Part shown: piece by piece, positions 14,887 to 22,256 of the stretch | How positions within the stretch are numbered: position 1 is the stretch's first letter | How the letters are laid out: the number at the start of each line of letters is the position of its first letter | Assembly (NCBI GenBank): GCA_021815285.1 | Contig: JAKAHE010000001.1 | Location: 1-45,672 of the forward strand | DNA from: Nitrospirota bacterium | GTDB lineage: Bacteria; Nitrospirota; JACRHJ01 | Length of the DNA stretch: 45,672 nucleotides | Direction: 5' to 3' | Notes under the pieces: model-generated | What the model saw: the letters and a program-made list of their open reading frames with translations, nothing else | What the model was told of the DNA's origin: nothing | Database searches by the model: none | Translations under genes and position numbers: made by a program

Positions 14887-15258
14887 TTATTTGCGGAGCT
14901 TCTCTTCCTCTTCCTGGGCGGTCTTGCAGTCTATGCAGAGCGTCGTTACGGGCCTTGCCTGGAGGCGCTTGATGCTTATCTTCTCGCCGCAGGATTCGCA
15001 TATGCCGAACGTGCCGTCCTCTATCCTCTTGATGGCCTCGTCTATTTTCTTGAGCAGCCTCTGCTCCCGGCCACGTAGCCGAAGCAGAAGGTTCCTGTCG
15101 GATTCCGCGCTGGCCTGGTCTCCAAGGTCGGCGTAATTTTCCTTTTCCGGCTTCAGGCCCCCGCTGATGGTCTCGCCCGCCTCCGCCAGAAGCTCCGCCC
15201 TCTGCTCTTCGAGTTTCTTCTTTATATCGCCGATATTGCGGTCCATCTCTATGGCCAC
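14887..15258 (-). CDS. DksA/TraR-family zinc-finger transcription factor
   Basis: A 123-residue protein with a long coiled coil (about 8-80) and a C4 zinc finger, CESCG and CIDCK (about 86-110), including the typical DGTFGIC lead-in and ISIKRLQARP. The coiled-coil region contains DLGDQAS, which fits the Asp-x-x-Asp-x-Ala tip that DksA pushes into the RNA-polymerase secondary channel. DksA works with ppGpp to adjust rRNA and amino-acid promoters. A second DksA copy may exist elsewhere, so the exact paralogue is open. Confidence 0.92.
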   Translation of the reverse strand: MAIEMDRNIGDIKKKLEEQRAELLAEAGETISGGLKPEKENYADLGDQASAESDRNLLLRLRGREQRLLKKIDEAIKRIEDGTFGICESCGEKISIKRLQARPVTTLCIDCKTAQEEEEKLRK

Positions 15259-15340
15259 CTCTCAGGCTGCTCTTTGGGTTAACTTGTTATAAATTAAATG
15301 CGAAGTTTAACAAAAAGGGGGGACATAGTCAATTCTTTTT

Positions 15341-15370
15341 AAACAAAAAAGGGGTGAATTAATCACCCCT
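15341..15370 (-). terminator. intrinsic terminator after hsp20
   Basis: On the minus strand AGGGGTGA (15370-15363) pairs with TTCACCCC (15358-15351 side) and runs into six T. It lies 35 bp after the hsp20 stop and separates hsp20 from the dksA-like gene. Confidence 0.85.
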
Positions 15371-15404
15371 TGGAAACAATCTTCGATTACAAGGAAACGC
15401 TTCC

Positions 15405-15890
15405 TTACGCCGCCTTTATCTTCTTCGGCTCTTCCCTCGTCTCTATCTCTATCTTCCTGCCCTTTATGGCCTCGGCGGCAGGCATCCTGATTTCAAGCAG
15501 GCCCTTGTGGTATTCGGCCCTTACCTTGTCGGTATTCACGTCCACCGGAAGCGTAATGCTCCTCTCGAAGCTCCCGTAGGAGATTTCCCTGGAGAAATAA
15601 TCCTCCTTTTTGTATTCCTTCTCGCTCTTACGCTCGCCCTTGACGGTGAGCAGGTTCCCGGTTACGTTGATTTCGACGTCTTTCGGGTCCACGCCGGAAA
15701 GCTCCACGTGGGCGACAAGGTCGTTCCCCTCTTTTATGACGTCGATGGCCGGGAAATTAATATCGCCGATCATCGAAGGCATCGGGAACCAGCGCTCGCT
15801 GCGACCGAATATCCTGCTGAACAGGTCGTCCATGTCCCTGTGCAGGGACATAAGGTCCCTTGACGGATTCCATCTTGTCAACGGAAACAT
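15405..15890 (-). CDS. Hsp20/alpha-crystallin family small heat-shock protein
   Basis: A 161-residue protein. The N-terminal arm (FPLTRWNPSRDLMSLHRDMDD is the usual IbpA-like start) leads into an alpha-crystallin domain at about 48-140, with VAHVELSGVDPKDVEI, LTVKGERK and the closing G-L-L-E-I strand followed by MPAAE. It acts as an ATP-independent holdase that keeps unfolded proteins soluble. A perfect AAGGAGG ribosome site precedes the ATG and is embedded in hairpins (see next entry). It has its own terminator. Confidence 0.97.
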   Translation of the reverse strand: MFPLTRWNPSRDLMSLHRDMDDLFSRIFGRSERWFPMPSMIGDINFPAIDVIKEGNDLVAHVELSGVDPKDVEINVTGNLLTVKGERKSEKEYKKEDYFSREISYGSFERSITLPVDVNTDKVRAEYHKGLLEIRMPAAEAIKGRKIEIETREEPKKIKAA

Positions 15891-15892
15891 AC

Positions 15893-15929
15893 AGCACCTC
15901 CTTGTGCTAACCCGGAATTTTAATCCGGG
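15893..15929 (-). promoter_or_regulatory. two hairpins in the hsp20 leader; possible RNA thermometer
   Basis: AGCAC/GTGCT (15908-15904 with 15897-15893) closes over the AAGGAGG ribosome site, and just upstream CCCGGA/TCCGGG (15929-15924 with 15916-15911) forms a 7-nt-loop hairpin. Short hairpins masking the ribosome site are typical of small-heat-shock thermometers. The first stem includes part of the ribosome site. This is a guess from pairing by eye. Confidence 0.4.
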
Positions 15930-16155
15930 AGACCGACAGGATTAAAGGGATTTAATCCCGCCACTCGTTTTTCCATATTTAATTATAGCTCGTTTCCGCC
16001 AGAAATCAAACGTCAACAAATTGATTTAATTACGTATTTTATAAATTATCCAATATCTTGCGCGCGCCTTTAAACCTTTTCCGCGTGAAATACGTCTTGA
16101 TTTGAGAGAGGGATTTTCTCTATCCTTAAGCATTCTCAAACAGGAGGTCGTTCAA

Positions 16156-16599
16156 ATGAAGAAACGTCTGCTGGCAGCCGCATTCATGGCGGCGGTATTT
16201 TCGTCCGCACCCGCGTTCGCGGGAGTAAACATCTTCATCAGCCCGCCGCCCATACCGATACCCGTCCCGCCGGTGCCGCCTGCGCCCGTGGTAGTCCTTC
16301 CCCCGCCGCCGCCGGGCGTGGTCATCGCCCCCGGCCCGCCGTCAGACTGGTTCTGGAGTCCCAACCGTTCGGAGTGGTTCTACTACGACAGGTATCGCCA
16401 TCCGCACTTCGTCCGGGGGCACGTATTCAGGGACGACGGCAGGCACTTCTATGTCTCGCACGGCAGGTGGATGCGCGCAAGACACGATATGAGGCCGGTC
16501 AACCGGGGGCGGCACAGGGGCTGGCGCAGGGAAAGACGCGAGGACAGGAGAGAATGGCGCGGACGCGACCACGGACGCTGGAGAAGGGACGATAATTAA
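16156..16599 (+). CDS. secreted Pro-rich/Arg-rich protein of unknown function
   Basis: I chose the ATG at 16156, behind AGGAGG and opening a clear signal peptide (MKKRLLAAAFMAAVF to AFA, cut near residue 21). The mature protein of about 126 residues starts with a proline stretch (about 28-66, long runs of P, V, I), then a Tyr/Trp/His-rich part with WFWSPN and EWFYYDRYRH, then an extremely basic tail (about 110-147) rich in Arg, His and Trp. It is likely periplasmic or outer-surface. The composition resembles small envelope-stress proteins of proteobacteria, but I assign no function. Confidence 0.8.
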   Translation: MKKRLLAAAFMAAVFSSAPAFAGVNIFISPPPIPIPVPPVPPAPVVVLPPPPPGVVIAPGPPSDWFWSPNRSEWFYYDRYRHPHFVRGHVFRDDGRHFYVSHGRWMRARHDMRPVNRGRHRGWRRERREDRREWRGRDHGRWRRDDN

Positions 16600-16603
16600 A
16601 TGC

Positions 16604-16627
16604 GGGGACGCAATTTTATTGCGCCCC
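16604..16627. other. hairpin between convergent genes
   Basis: GGGG-A-CGCAAT (16604-16614) pairs with ATTGCG-CCCC (16618-16627), one base bulged. It lies between the plus-strand secreted-protein gene and murI. No clear T-run follows on either strand; it may still help end both messages. Confidence 0.4.
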
Positions 16628-16651
16628 TATAGATTGCAACGTCGCCGGGGC

Positions 16652-17488
16652 TCACAGTTCCGCCTTCTCGACCTGTGGGATTTCGTATCCCAGGAAACGC
16701 TCCCCGATGGCCTTGAAACGCTCCGGGGCGTCGGTCACGTAATATTTTATAAAGCCGGTCGAGCCTGACCGGCTTTCTCTTTCGCCGGCAGGCCGGCCTC
16801 GGTCGCCGGGATTCAGGAGAGCGTTTTTCGTCAGCACGCGCATGACCTCACGCGCCGTTTCGTCCGCCGAGTCTATTAGCGCAACGGACGACCCCATGAC
16901 CCCGCCGATTACGGGTTTCAAAAGCGGGTAGTGCGTGCATCCCAGGACGAGCGTGTCGATTTCCTTGTCCTTTAGAGGCGCGAGGTACTCCTTTGCGACA
17001 AGCGCGGTAATCTCTCCTGTAAGCCTCCCCTCCTCCACGAGCGGCACGAAGAGCGGACAGGGGAGCGCGAAAATCTCAGCGCCGGGCCGGATGTTCCTTA
17101 TGAGCCTGTCGTACGCGCCTGAGGCTACGGTTGACTCCGTGCCTATGACGCCGATTCTGCCGGTATGCGTGGCGCGGGATGCGGCATACGCGCCGGGCAT
17201 TAGCACCCCGACCACGGGGATTGGCAGGCTCTCCCTGAGCGAGTTGAGCGCGGCGGCGGAAGCGGTATTGCAGGCCACGACGAGCATCTTAATATCATGG
17301 CGGACAAGGTAGTCCGCAATTTCCAGCGAGAAGCGCCGCACCGTCTCGGCGGACTTTATCCCGTACGGCACGCGCGCCGTGTCGCCGAAGTATATGAGGT
17401 TCTCGCCCGGAATCTGCCGATGGATTTCCTTCAATACCGTCAGCCCGCCGATGCCTGAATCGAATATGCCGATAGGGTTAAGATTCAT
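16652..17488 (-). CDS. murI: glutamate racemase
   Basis: This 278-residue enzyme makes D-glutamate for peptidoglycan. It shows IGIFDSGIGGLTV at the start, VACNTASA with the first catalytic Cys, and LGCTHYPLL with the second. The region near residue 230-250 has a low-complexity insert (GDRGRPAGERESRSGS) before the conserved end YYVTD. It ends the run amidase-GerMN-murI; its ATG at 17488 shares a base with the stop of the upstream gene. Confidence 0.96.
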   Translation of the reverse strand: MNLNPIGIFDSGIGGLTVLKEIHRQIPGENLIYFGDTARVPYGIKSAETVRRFSLEIADYLVRHDIKMLVVACNTASAAALNSLRESLPIPVVGVLMPGAYAASRATHTGRIGVIGTESTVASGAYDRLIRNIRPGAEIFALPCPLFVPLVEEGRLTGEITALVAKEYLAPLKDKEIDTLVLGCTHYPLLKPVIGGVMGSSVALIDSADETAREVMRVLTKNALLNPGDRGRPAGERESRSGSTGFIKYYVTDAPERFKAIGERFLGYEIPQVEKAEL

Positions 17489-18093
17489 TACTCCCTGTTC
17501 AGCGCGGTTCGGGGCGCGAAGGGGCGGGTGATGTCGATATGTCCGGCGAGGGAGCTCTCGACGTTGCCGTCTATGAGTATCTGCACCCGTTTGATGTCCG
17601 GGAAGTCCTCCGTCAACGTATTGACGACGGAGTATATCGCGAGCGTCTCCGTCCAGGCGCCGCCGGGGAACTGCGTCTGGACGTCGCGGGAGAAATCCAC
17701 GTACGCCGTTCCGGTGGAAGGGTCTATGAACGCGCTCTTTACCTGCGCCGCGGCGGGCAGGGCCGGGGCAAGGTTCGCCGAGAGCGGCCCGCGGATGAGT
17801 TCGGCCATGACTTCCTTCACCTCTTGCGTCTCGTCGGTTGACTGAGCGACCTGCCTCGTCTCCGGCGAGAGGCCGCTTCCGTCCTGGAGCGGGAAATAGA
17901 CCTTGGCGGTTATCGTCGCCCCACGCACGGCGCTCACCTCCTTGAAGGCGGGCGCGGCGGGCATTATTCTCTTTGCCGGGCGGCTTGTCGCCTGGAAGAA
18001 GTAAAAAGTGCCCACGGACAGCGCGGAGGCGAGTATCGCCGCGCCGACTATCCAGAGCCAGGATGCCCCGTCGCCCTTCACTCTCTCTTTCAC
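17488..18093 (-). CDS. GerMN-domain membrane-anchored protein
   Basis: A 201-residue protein with one N-terminal span (about 14-33), a short linker, and a GerMN domain (about 60-185), including AKVYFPLQDGSGL, ELIRGPL, GTAYVDFSRD and TEDFPDIKRVQILIDG. GerMN domains occur in spore-germination GerM and in many Gram-negative envelope proteins next to amidases; they are thought to act in cell-wall remodelling. It overlaps the amidase gene by 4 bp and touches murI, which supports a peptidoglycan role. Confidence 0.92.
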   Translation of the reverse strand: MKERVKGDGASWLWIVGAAILASALSVGTFYFFQATSRPAKRIMPAAPAFKEVSAVRGATITAKVYFPLQDGSGLSPETRQVAQSTDETQEVKEVMAELIRGPLSANLAPALPAAAQVKSAFIDPSTGTAYVDFSRDVQTQFPGGAWTETLAIYSVVNTLTEDFPDIKRVQILIDGNVESSLAGHIDITRPFAPRTALNRE

Positions 18094-19166
18094 TTTACCA
18101 CCCCCCTGGCGAAATCCTCTATGCCCTGGGCCAGTTTCGCCGCAATCATGTCCCTGTACGCCTCGTCCATAAGCCTCTGGGCCTGGGCCGGGTCGTCCAG
18201 GTCTCCAAGCTCCGCCATAACGGCGGGCATTGCCAGGCCGTCGAAACCGGCAAGCCTCGTCTGGTGCAGCACGGGGGCGCGTCCGCTGACGGCGCCCATT
18301 TCGAGCATCAGGCTCCTCGCCAGCCTGAGGTCGTCCGGCAGGTACGGCGCGTTCTGCTCGTCCCAGACCATCGGCCCTCTGGATTTGGCCCCTGTGTCAA
18401 GCTCGCCCGCGCCAAGGGTAAAGAACTCCGGTCCCTGACCTTTTGTCCCGTATGAGCCGGAGGCGTGTATGGATATGAAAACGTCCGCTCTTGCCGCGTT
18501 GGCTATACCCGCGCGGTCATTGGAACTCGCCTCTGTATCGCCCTCCCTCGTCAGGACTACCCTGAAGCCCATTGCCGTCAATGCCTTCCTGAGCCTGAGA
18601 GCCTCGTCCATCGCAAGCTCTTTCTCGGACATGCCGCCTATTGGCGAACTGCCGAAGAAGCGCCCGCCATGACCGGGGTCTATGGCCACCGTTCGAACCG
18701 GCCTGACAATAGGCATAAAACCGGCTTTGCCGCTCTTGCCGCTGTCGTAGAAATCAAGCGCAATCCTGTTCGGCTCATTCAAGTATGACACCCTGTACCC
18801 CGGAGCGGCGGCGGACGAAAGCGTTACGACTATCGCCGGCTGGTTGTTTACCTGCGTGAAGCTGATCTCCCGGACGATGTCGCTTACAGCCTGGACGGGG
18901 GCGAAAGACAAAGACATTGTCCCGGACTGCGGATACAATATAACCCGTTTCCCTGTCGGGTCGAAGTTTATCCTGAAGGTTTCAGGACTCAAGTCGCCGG
19001 TATTGAAGACTACCCGCGTGAAGGCGTAGTAGTTCCCCGCGCCCAGGTATTTCACCTCAACCGGCCCGGCATTGCCCTGGCCGAGCGCGGCGGAGGCCGC
19101 CAGAACGAATATCAGGAGCGCGATTAGTCTTGTGGACAATAATTTCATGGAGGATAAATTTAACAT
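18090..19166 (-). CDS. N-acetylmuramoyl-L-alanine amidase (AMIN plus Amidase_3)
   Basis: A 358-residue exported enzyme. A signal peptide (about 8-29) leads to an AMIN peptidoglycan-targeting domain (about 35-140), then a zinc amidase domain (about 155-355) with IDPGHGG (His166), Glu181 in MSEKEL, SIHAS (His234) and a late Glu in VMAELGDL. It cuts the bond between MurNAc and L-Ala, which helps daughter cells separate. ATG 19148 (MKLLSTRL) gives a more usual signal peptide than ATG 19166; neither has a clear ribosome site. It heads the amidase-GerMN-murI operon. Confidence 0.94.
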   Translation of the reverse strand: MLNLSSMKLLSTRLIALLIFVLAASAALGQGNAGPVEVKYLGAGNYYAFTRVVFNTGDLSPETFRINFDPTGKRVILYPQSGTMSLSFAPVQAVSDIVREISFTQVNNQPAIVVTLSSAAAPGYRVSYLNEPNRIALDFYDSGKSGKAGFMPIVRPVRTVAIDPGHGGRFFGSSPIGGMSEKELAMDEALRLRKALTAMGFRVVLTREGDTEASSNDRAGIANAARADVFISIHASGSYGTKGQGPEFFTLGAGELDTGAKSRGPMVWDEQNAPYLPDDLRLARSLMLEMGAVSGRAPVLHQTRLAGFDGLAMPAVMAELGDLDDPAQAQRLMDEAYRDMIAAKLAQGIEDFARGVVK

Positions 19167-19254
19167 AAATGCGCGGTTATTTAAAGAGTTTGCTTGTATT
19201 TTTATCGCGGTGCGCGTTTATTTTACAGCTTTTCCAAAAAACCCGCCCTATTTC

Positions 19255-19263
19255 TGCTATAAT
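19255..19263 (+). promoter_or_regulatory. extended -10 promoter of the seven-haem cytochrome gene
   Basis: TGCTATAAT matches the extended -10 consensus. I see no good -35 at 17 bp, as is usual for this class. It leaves about 40 nt of leader before the ATG at 19310. Confidence 0.55.
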
Positions 19264-19309
19264 GTTCCCAAAAGTCGCCCTGGCCTTAACAATTCGAGAT
19301 GGAGGGGTA

Positions 19310-19957
19310 ATGAGAGAGCGCCATGCACTTGCGGGATGGTTGGCGGCGGTTATGACTCTCTGCGCGGCTTCGGCCCTGGTCTCTGCCGTCCCGGCCCTTG
19401 CGGCGGTGGACACCAGTTTCTCCTGCTACCAGTGCCATTCAAAGAAAGAAATCACGCCCTGGATCGCCGAGACCTGGCTTGAGAGCGCACATGCTAAGGC
19501 AGGCGTAAAATGCCCGAGCTGTCACGGCAATCACGACAAGGGATTCGATTCGCCGCAGTTCATAGCGCACCCCGGGCAGGACGTGTGCATGAAATGTCAT
19601 CCGATAAGGGTAAAGGAGACGCTTGCCGGGGCGCACGCCGGGAAGGCGAAATGCACCTCGTGCCACCCATGGCACACCTTCTCTCTCGACGTCGCCCGCG
19701 ACCCGGAGATCTGCCGGACGTGCCACGACTCCGAACACGCAAAAAGCTATTTCCGCTCGAAGATGTACGTGGTATACAAGGTCATGGGGCCGAAATACAG
19801 CGCAACGTGCCAGAGGTGCCACATGCCGGACGGCGACCACAACGTAAGCGATACCATCTCCTCGAAGGAACTCATGCTCAAGGTATGCAACCGATGTCAT
19901 TCGGCGTCCTTCGCCGGCAATGTGCTCTCCAAGGGAGAGCTTAAAACGCACTGGTGA
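19310..19957 (+). CDS. periplasmic seven-haem c-type cytochrome
   Basis: I chose the ATG at 19310 behind GGAGGGG; it opens a signal peptide (about 1-32, ending ALAA). The 215-residue protein has seven CxxCH haem sites: CYQCH, CPSCH, CMKCH, CTSCH, CRTCH, CQRCH and CNRCH. Extra His residues (for example SAHAK, AGAHAG and SEHAK) are likely distal ligands. Spacing resembles multihaem electron carriers and the N-terminal region of larger hydroxylamine-oxidoreductase-like proteins, but this one is short and is better called a carrier. No partner oxidoreductase is adjacent. The cupin gene follows 4 bp later. Confidence 0.92.
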   Translation: MRERHALAGWLAAVMTLCAASALVSAVPALAAVDTSFSCYQCHSKKEITPWIAETWLESAHAKAGVKCPSCHGNHDKGFDSPQFIAHPGQDVCMKCHPIRVKETLAGAHAGKAKCTSCHPWHTFSLDVARDPEICRTCHDSEHAKSYFRSKMYVVYKVMGPKYSATCQRCHMPDGDHNVSDTISSKELMLKVCNRCHSASFAGNVLSKGELKTHW

Positions 19958-19961
19958 TGTT

Positions 19962-20270
19962 ATGCTTCCGATAAGGCTTGACGACGAGATAGAGTTTAAC
20001 CCGGAGCGGGCGCGGACGAAGATGCTTTTCGACTCCCCGGCCTTCCGGGTCGTGCTCTTCTGCCTTGAAGAAGGCCAGGGGGTTCCCCGCCACGTATCGC
20101 CGGCGGAAGTGGTGATGTTCGTCTACAAAGGCAGCGGGAGTTTTATCGTCGGGGAGAGCGAATTAAGGCTCAAGGAAGGCGATATGATAACCTCGCGCCC
20201 GAACGAGCAGCACGGTTTCCGTTCGGACGGCGAACGCATGGTAATCCTTGCGCTGGTTATAAACCCTTGA
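19962..20270 (+). CDS. small cupin-domain protein
   Basis: I chose the ATG at 19962, 4 bp after the cytochrome stop. The 102-residue protein has one cupin barrel, with GVPRHVSPAEVVMFVYKGSG (motif 1 with His), then LRLKEGDMITSRPNEQHGF (motif 2). The metal-binding His set is partial (His and Glu present in motif 1, His in motif 2). It is either a small sugar or redox-ligand binder or an enzyme subunit; the function is unknown. Co-transcription with the cytochrome is likely. Its end overlaps the convergent gene at 20257. Confidence 0.85.
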   Translation: MLPIRLDDEIEFNPERARTKMLFDSPAFRVVLFCLEEGQGVPRHVSPAEVVMFVYKGSGSFIVGESELRLKEGDMITSRPNEQHGFRSDGERMVILALVINP

Positions 20271-20487
20271 AAACCTCCCCGAACCTCGCCCTTATTTTTT
20301 CCGCCTGAGGGATGCCTATGAAAAGCTTCACCATTCCCTCGACACGCTCGGCGGCCTTTCTAAGGGCCTCCGGGTCCGCGCCGGCGTCGTCTATGGCCTT
20401 GTCTATCCTCGAAAGGAAAATGCTGCTCGGCATATCCCCAAGTATATTCCGGATGTCCTTTTTCAGTATCTCGGCCTGTTCCGGCAT
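20257..20487 (-). CDS. small helical protein of unknown function
   Basis: A 76-residue protein that I do not recognise. It is charged, has no signal peptide or membrane span, and is predicted to be mostly helical (ILKKDIRNIL, RIDKAIDDA, ALRKAAERVEGMVKLFIG). It is the last of three small minus-strand genes and overlaps the cupin end on the other strand by 14 bp. Coding status rests on the open frame, codon use like its neighbours, and its place 8 bp after a coupled gene pair. Confidence 0.6.
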   Translation of the reverse strand: MPEQAEILKKDIRNILGDMPSSIFLSRIDKAIDDAGADPEALRKAAERVEGMVKLFIGIPQAEKIRARFGEVFKGL

Positions 20488-20495
20488 CTGAATCC

Positions 20496-20792
20496 CTATA
20501 CCCCAGCTTCTTCAAGTATCATCTGGAACAGGTTTATGACGATAACAGCGAACAGGGCCGCGAAGAGAAACATTACACCCGTCAATACCTGTCTGGAATA
20601 CTCCGGGAGCATGGTATAAAAAGGCACGGCGAGGTAGCCCGCGAAGAAAAGACCTATAAGTTCGGAGAGTATATTGCAGGCGGTCTTCATAACGCCGCCC
20701 GGTATGCGCCTCCTGAGGCGGTATACGCGAAACCACGCGTACCCCATCAGCGCTATCGGCGCCAGTTCCATTATTTTCTCCCATGTCATCAT
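20496..20792 (-). CDS. 98-residue membrane protein, paralogue B
   Basis: I chose the ATG at 20792, which gives exactly the length of the upstream paralogue. Spans lie at about 8-24, 48-66 and 72-92. The two proteins share R-x-x-x-IPGG after span 1, FAAGYL in span 2 and VIVINLF in the last span. Function is unknown. The layout resembles the N-terminal membrane module of some histidine kinases and GGDEF proteins. It starts one base after the stop of paralogue A, so the pair is coupled. ATG 20789 is an alternative start. Confidence 0.75.
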   Translation of the reverse strand: MMTWEKIMELAPIALMGYAWFRVYRLRRRIPGGVMKTACNILSELIGLFFAGYLAVPFYTMLPEYSRQVLTGVMFLFAALFAVIVINLFQMILEEAGV

Positions 20793-20793
20793 T

Positions 20794-21090
20794 TCAGAAC
20801 CCCATCTCGGATACAATCCTGTAAAAGAGGTTGATAACGATTACGACGAATATCGCCCCTAATAAAAATATTACGCCCACGACTGTGTCTTTTATCAACT
20901 GCGGCAGGTAAGGAAAGAAAGGCGTTGTCAGGTAGCCTGCCGCGAATATGACTATAATCCATGACAGCGCCTTCCATGTATCCTTGACCGTCCCGCCCGG
21001 TATCTTGTTGCGGAGCGCAAATACGCGGTACAGCGCATAGAGCATTACGCACGTGGCGGAAACGGACAGTATCAGAAAAAGCGGGTTCAT
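20794..21090 (-). CDS. 98-residue membrane protein, paralogue A
   Basis: I chose the ATG at 21090 (MNPLFLIL) because AAGGAGG lies 6 bases before it; the longer open frame has no such site. Spans lie at about 4-23, 42-60 and 70-90. The loop RNKIPGG and the closing VVIVINLFYRIV match paralogue B. The function is unknown; it is a stand-alone membrane module. It heads a three-gene run of small proteins. Upstream are a hairpin and a REP-like palindrome, then porB. Confidence 0.78.
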   Translation of the reverse strand: MNPLFLILSVSATCVMLYALYRVFALRNKIPGGTVKDTWKALSWIIVIFAAGYLTTPFFPYLPQLIKDTVVGVIFLLGAIFVVIVINLFYRIVSEMGF

Positions 21091-21163
21091 GGGCGCCTCC
21101 TTAAAAACTTGAGGAAACACATTATCAAAACCGCTAATAAATGTCAACGGCTTAAATAAGTAA

Positions 21164-21188
21164 GCCCGGAAGAAAAATTCTTCCGGGC
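21164..21188 (-). terminator. hairpin downstream of porB, probable terminator
   Basis: GCCCGGAAGAA (21164-21174) and TTCTTCCGGGC (21178-21188) form an 11-bp perfect stem with a 3-nt loop. The T-run on the minus side is interrupted, so termination may be partial. Confidence 0.6.
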
Positions 21189-21215
21189 CAAAATAATAAA
21201 CTCTAAGTCACTGGG

Positions 21216-21233
21216 TTCCCGCTTTCGCGGGAA
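21216..21233. repeat. REP-like palindrome, copy 2
   Basis: TTCCCGC and GCGGGAA around a TTTC loop, the same stem as at 12403-12422 and 25478-25497. It sits 30 bp after porB on the minus strand. Confidence 0.8.
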
Positions 21234-21264
21234 TGACGGCAAAAGTTAACTCTCACCCATTAGC

Positions 21265-22248
21265 TTACCAGCTTTTCCCCTCTTCCGGGTCTATCGTCTC
21301 GCCTGGGTGCGAGGCGTTGTGCATACCCACGACAGAGCGCCAGTTCTCGTCCACGAGTTCCTGGAACTTCGCCAGCATCCACTCGTTCTCCGGTTTGAAG
21401 AGGTGTTTGAAACGCCCCTGCGGTTTCAGCCATTCCACTATTGGCCGACGGTTCTTCTTCGGGTTATACGTAACCGTGGCGACGCCATTTACGACCTCGT
21501 AGAGCGGCCAGAAGCACGTGTCCACGGCAAGCTTCGAGAGCGCAATCGCGTCGTTCGTCTGCGTGCGCCAGCCCCTGTTGCAGGGCGCTATGATGTTCAT
21601 GAACTTCGGGCCTTCTATGCTCATGGCCTTCTGAACCTTTGTAATAAGGTCTTTCCAGTTGTGAGGCGAGGCCTGGGCCACGAACGGCACCCCGTGGGCA
21701 AGTGCTATCCTCGTCAGGTCTTTTCGCTTCTGGGTCTTGCCCTGGAGCACTTTGCCCGCTGGCGAGGTCGTCGTGTCCGCGCCGAAGGGCGTCGCCGAGC
21801 TTCTCTGGATGCCTGTATTCATGTATGCGCCGTTGTCGTAGCAGACATACATGAAGTCGTGCCCGCGTTCAAGCGCGCCTGAGAGAGCCTGGAGGCCGAT
21901 GTCGTACGTCCCGCCGTCGCCGCCGAAGGCGAGGAATTTTATCTTCTGGTCGGCAGGTATCTTTCCCTGGCGTTTCAGGGACTGGTACATCGCCTCCACG
22001 CCGGAGATGGTGGCCGCCGCGTTCTCGAACGCGCTGTGTATCCAGGGGAGCTTCCATGCCGTATACGGGTAAATCGTGGTGGCGACTTCCAGGCAGCCGG
22101 TCGCATTCGAGATTATCACCGGCTCGTCTATGGCCATCAACACCTGCCTGACGACGATTGGCGCTCCGCACCCTGCGCACATCCTGTGCCCGCCGGTTAA
22201 GAGGTCCGGCTTCTTTGAGAGTTCCTTGAGTTTAATTGCAGCCATCAT
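21265..22248 (-). CDS. porB: pyruvate:ferredoxin oxidoreductase, beta subunit
   Basis: This 327-residue subunit binds thiamine diphosphate and a [4Fe-4S] cluster. CAGCGAP (24-30) and Cys52 in NATGCLEV give three cluster ligands, with a fourth Cys in IIAPCNRGW. The TPP/Mg motif runs from FGGDGGTYDIG to MNTGIQRS. The C-terminal part after 240 is the longer form seen in pyruvate enzymes. The reaction turns pyruvate and CoA into acetyl-CoA, CO2 and reduced ferredoxin, or the reverse. It is last in porC-porD-porA-porB. 2-oxoisovalerate or 2-oxoglutarate as substrate is less likely from the subunit layout. Confidence 0.93.
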   Translation of the reverse strand: MMAAIKLKELSKKPDLLTGGHRMCAGCGAPIVVRQVLMAIDEPVIISNATGCLEVATTIYPYTAWKLPWIHSAFENAAATISGVEAMYQSLKRQGKIPADQKIKFLAFGGDGGTYDIGLQALSGALERGHDFMYVCYDNGAYMNTGIQRSSATPFGADTTTSPAGKVLQGKTQKRKDLTRIALAHGVPFVAQASPHNWKDLITKVQKAMSIEGPKFMNIIAPCNRGWRTQTNDAIALSKLAVDTCFWPLYEVVNGVATVTYNPKKNRRPIVEWLKPQGRFKHLFKPENEWMLAKFQELVDENWRSVVGMHNASHPGETIDPEEGKSW

Positions 22249-22256
22249 CGTCTCCT

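Noticed and set aside
15890..15910. CIRCE element in front of hsp20
   Set aside because: TTAGCAC matches one half-site start, but the spacing and the second half do not fit the 9-bp-spaced CIRCE consensus.
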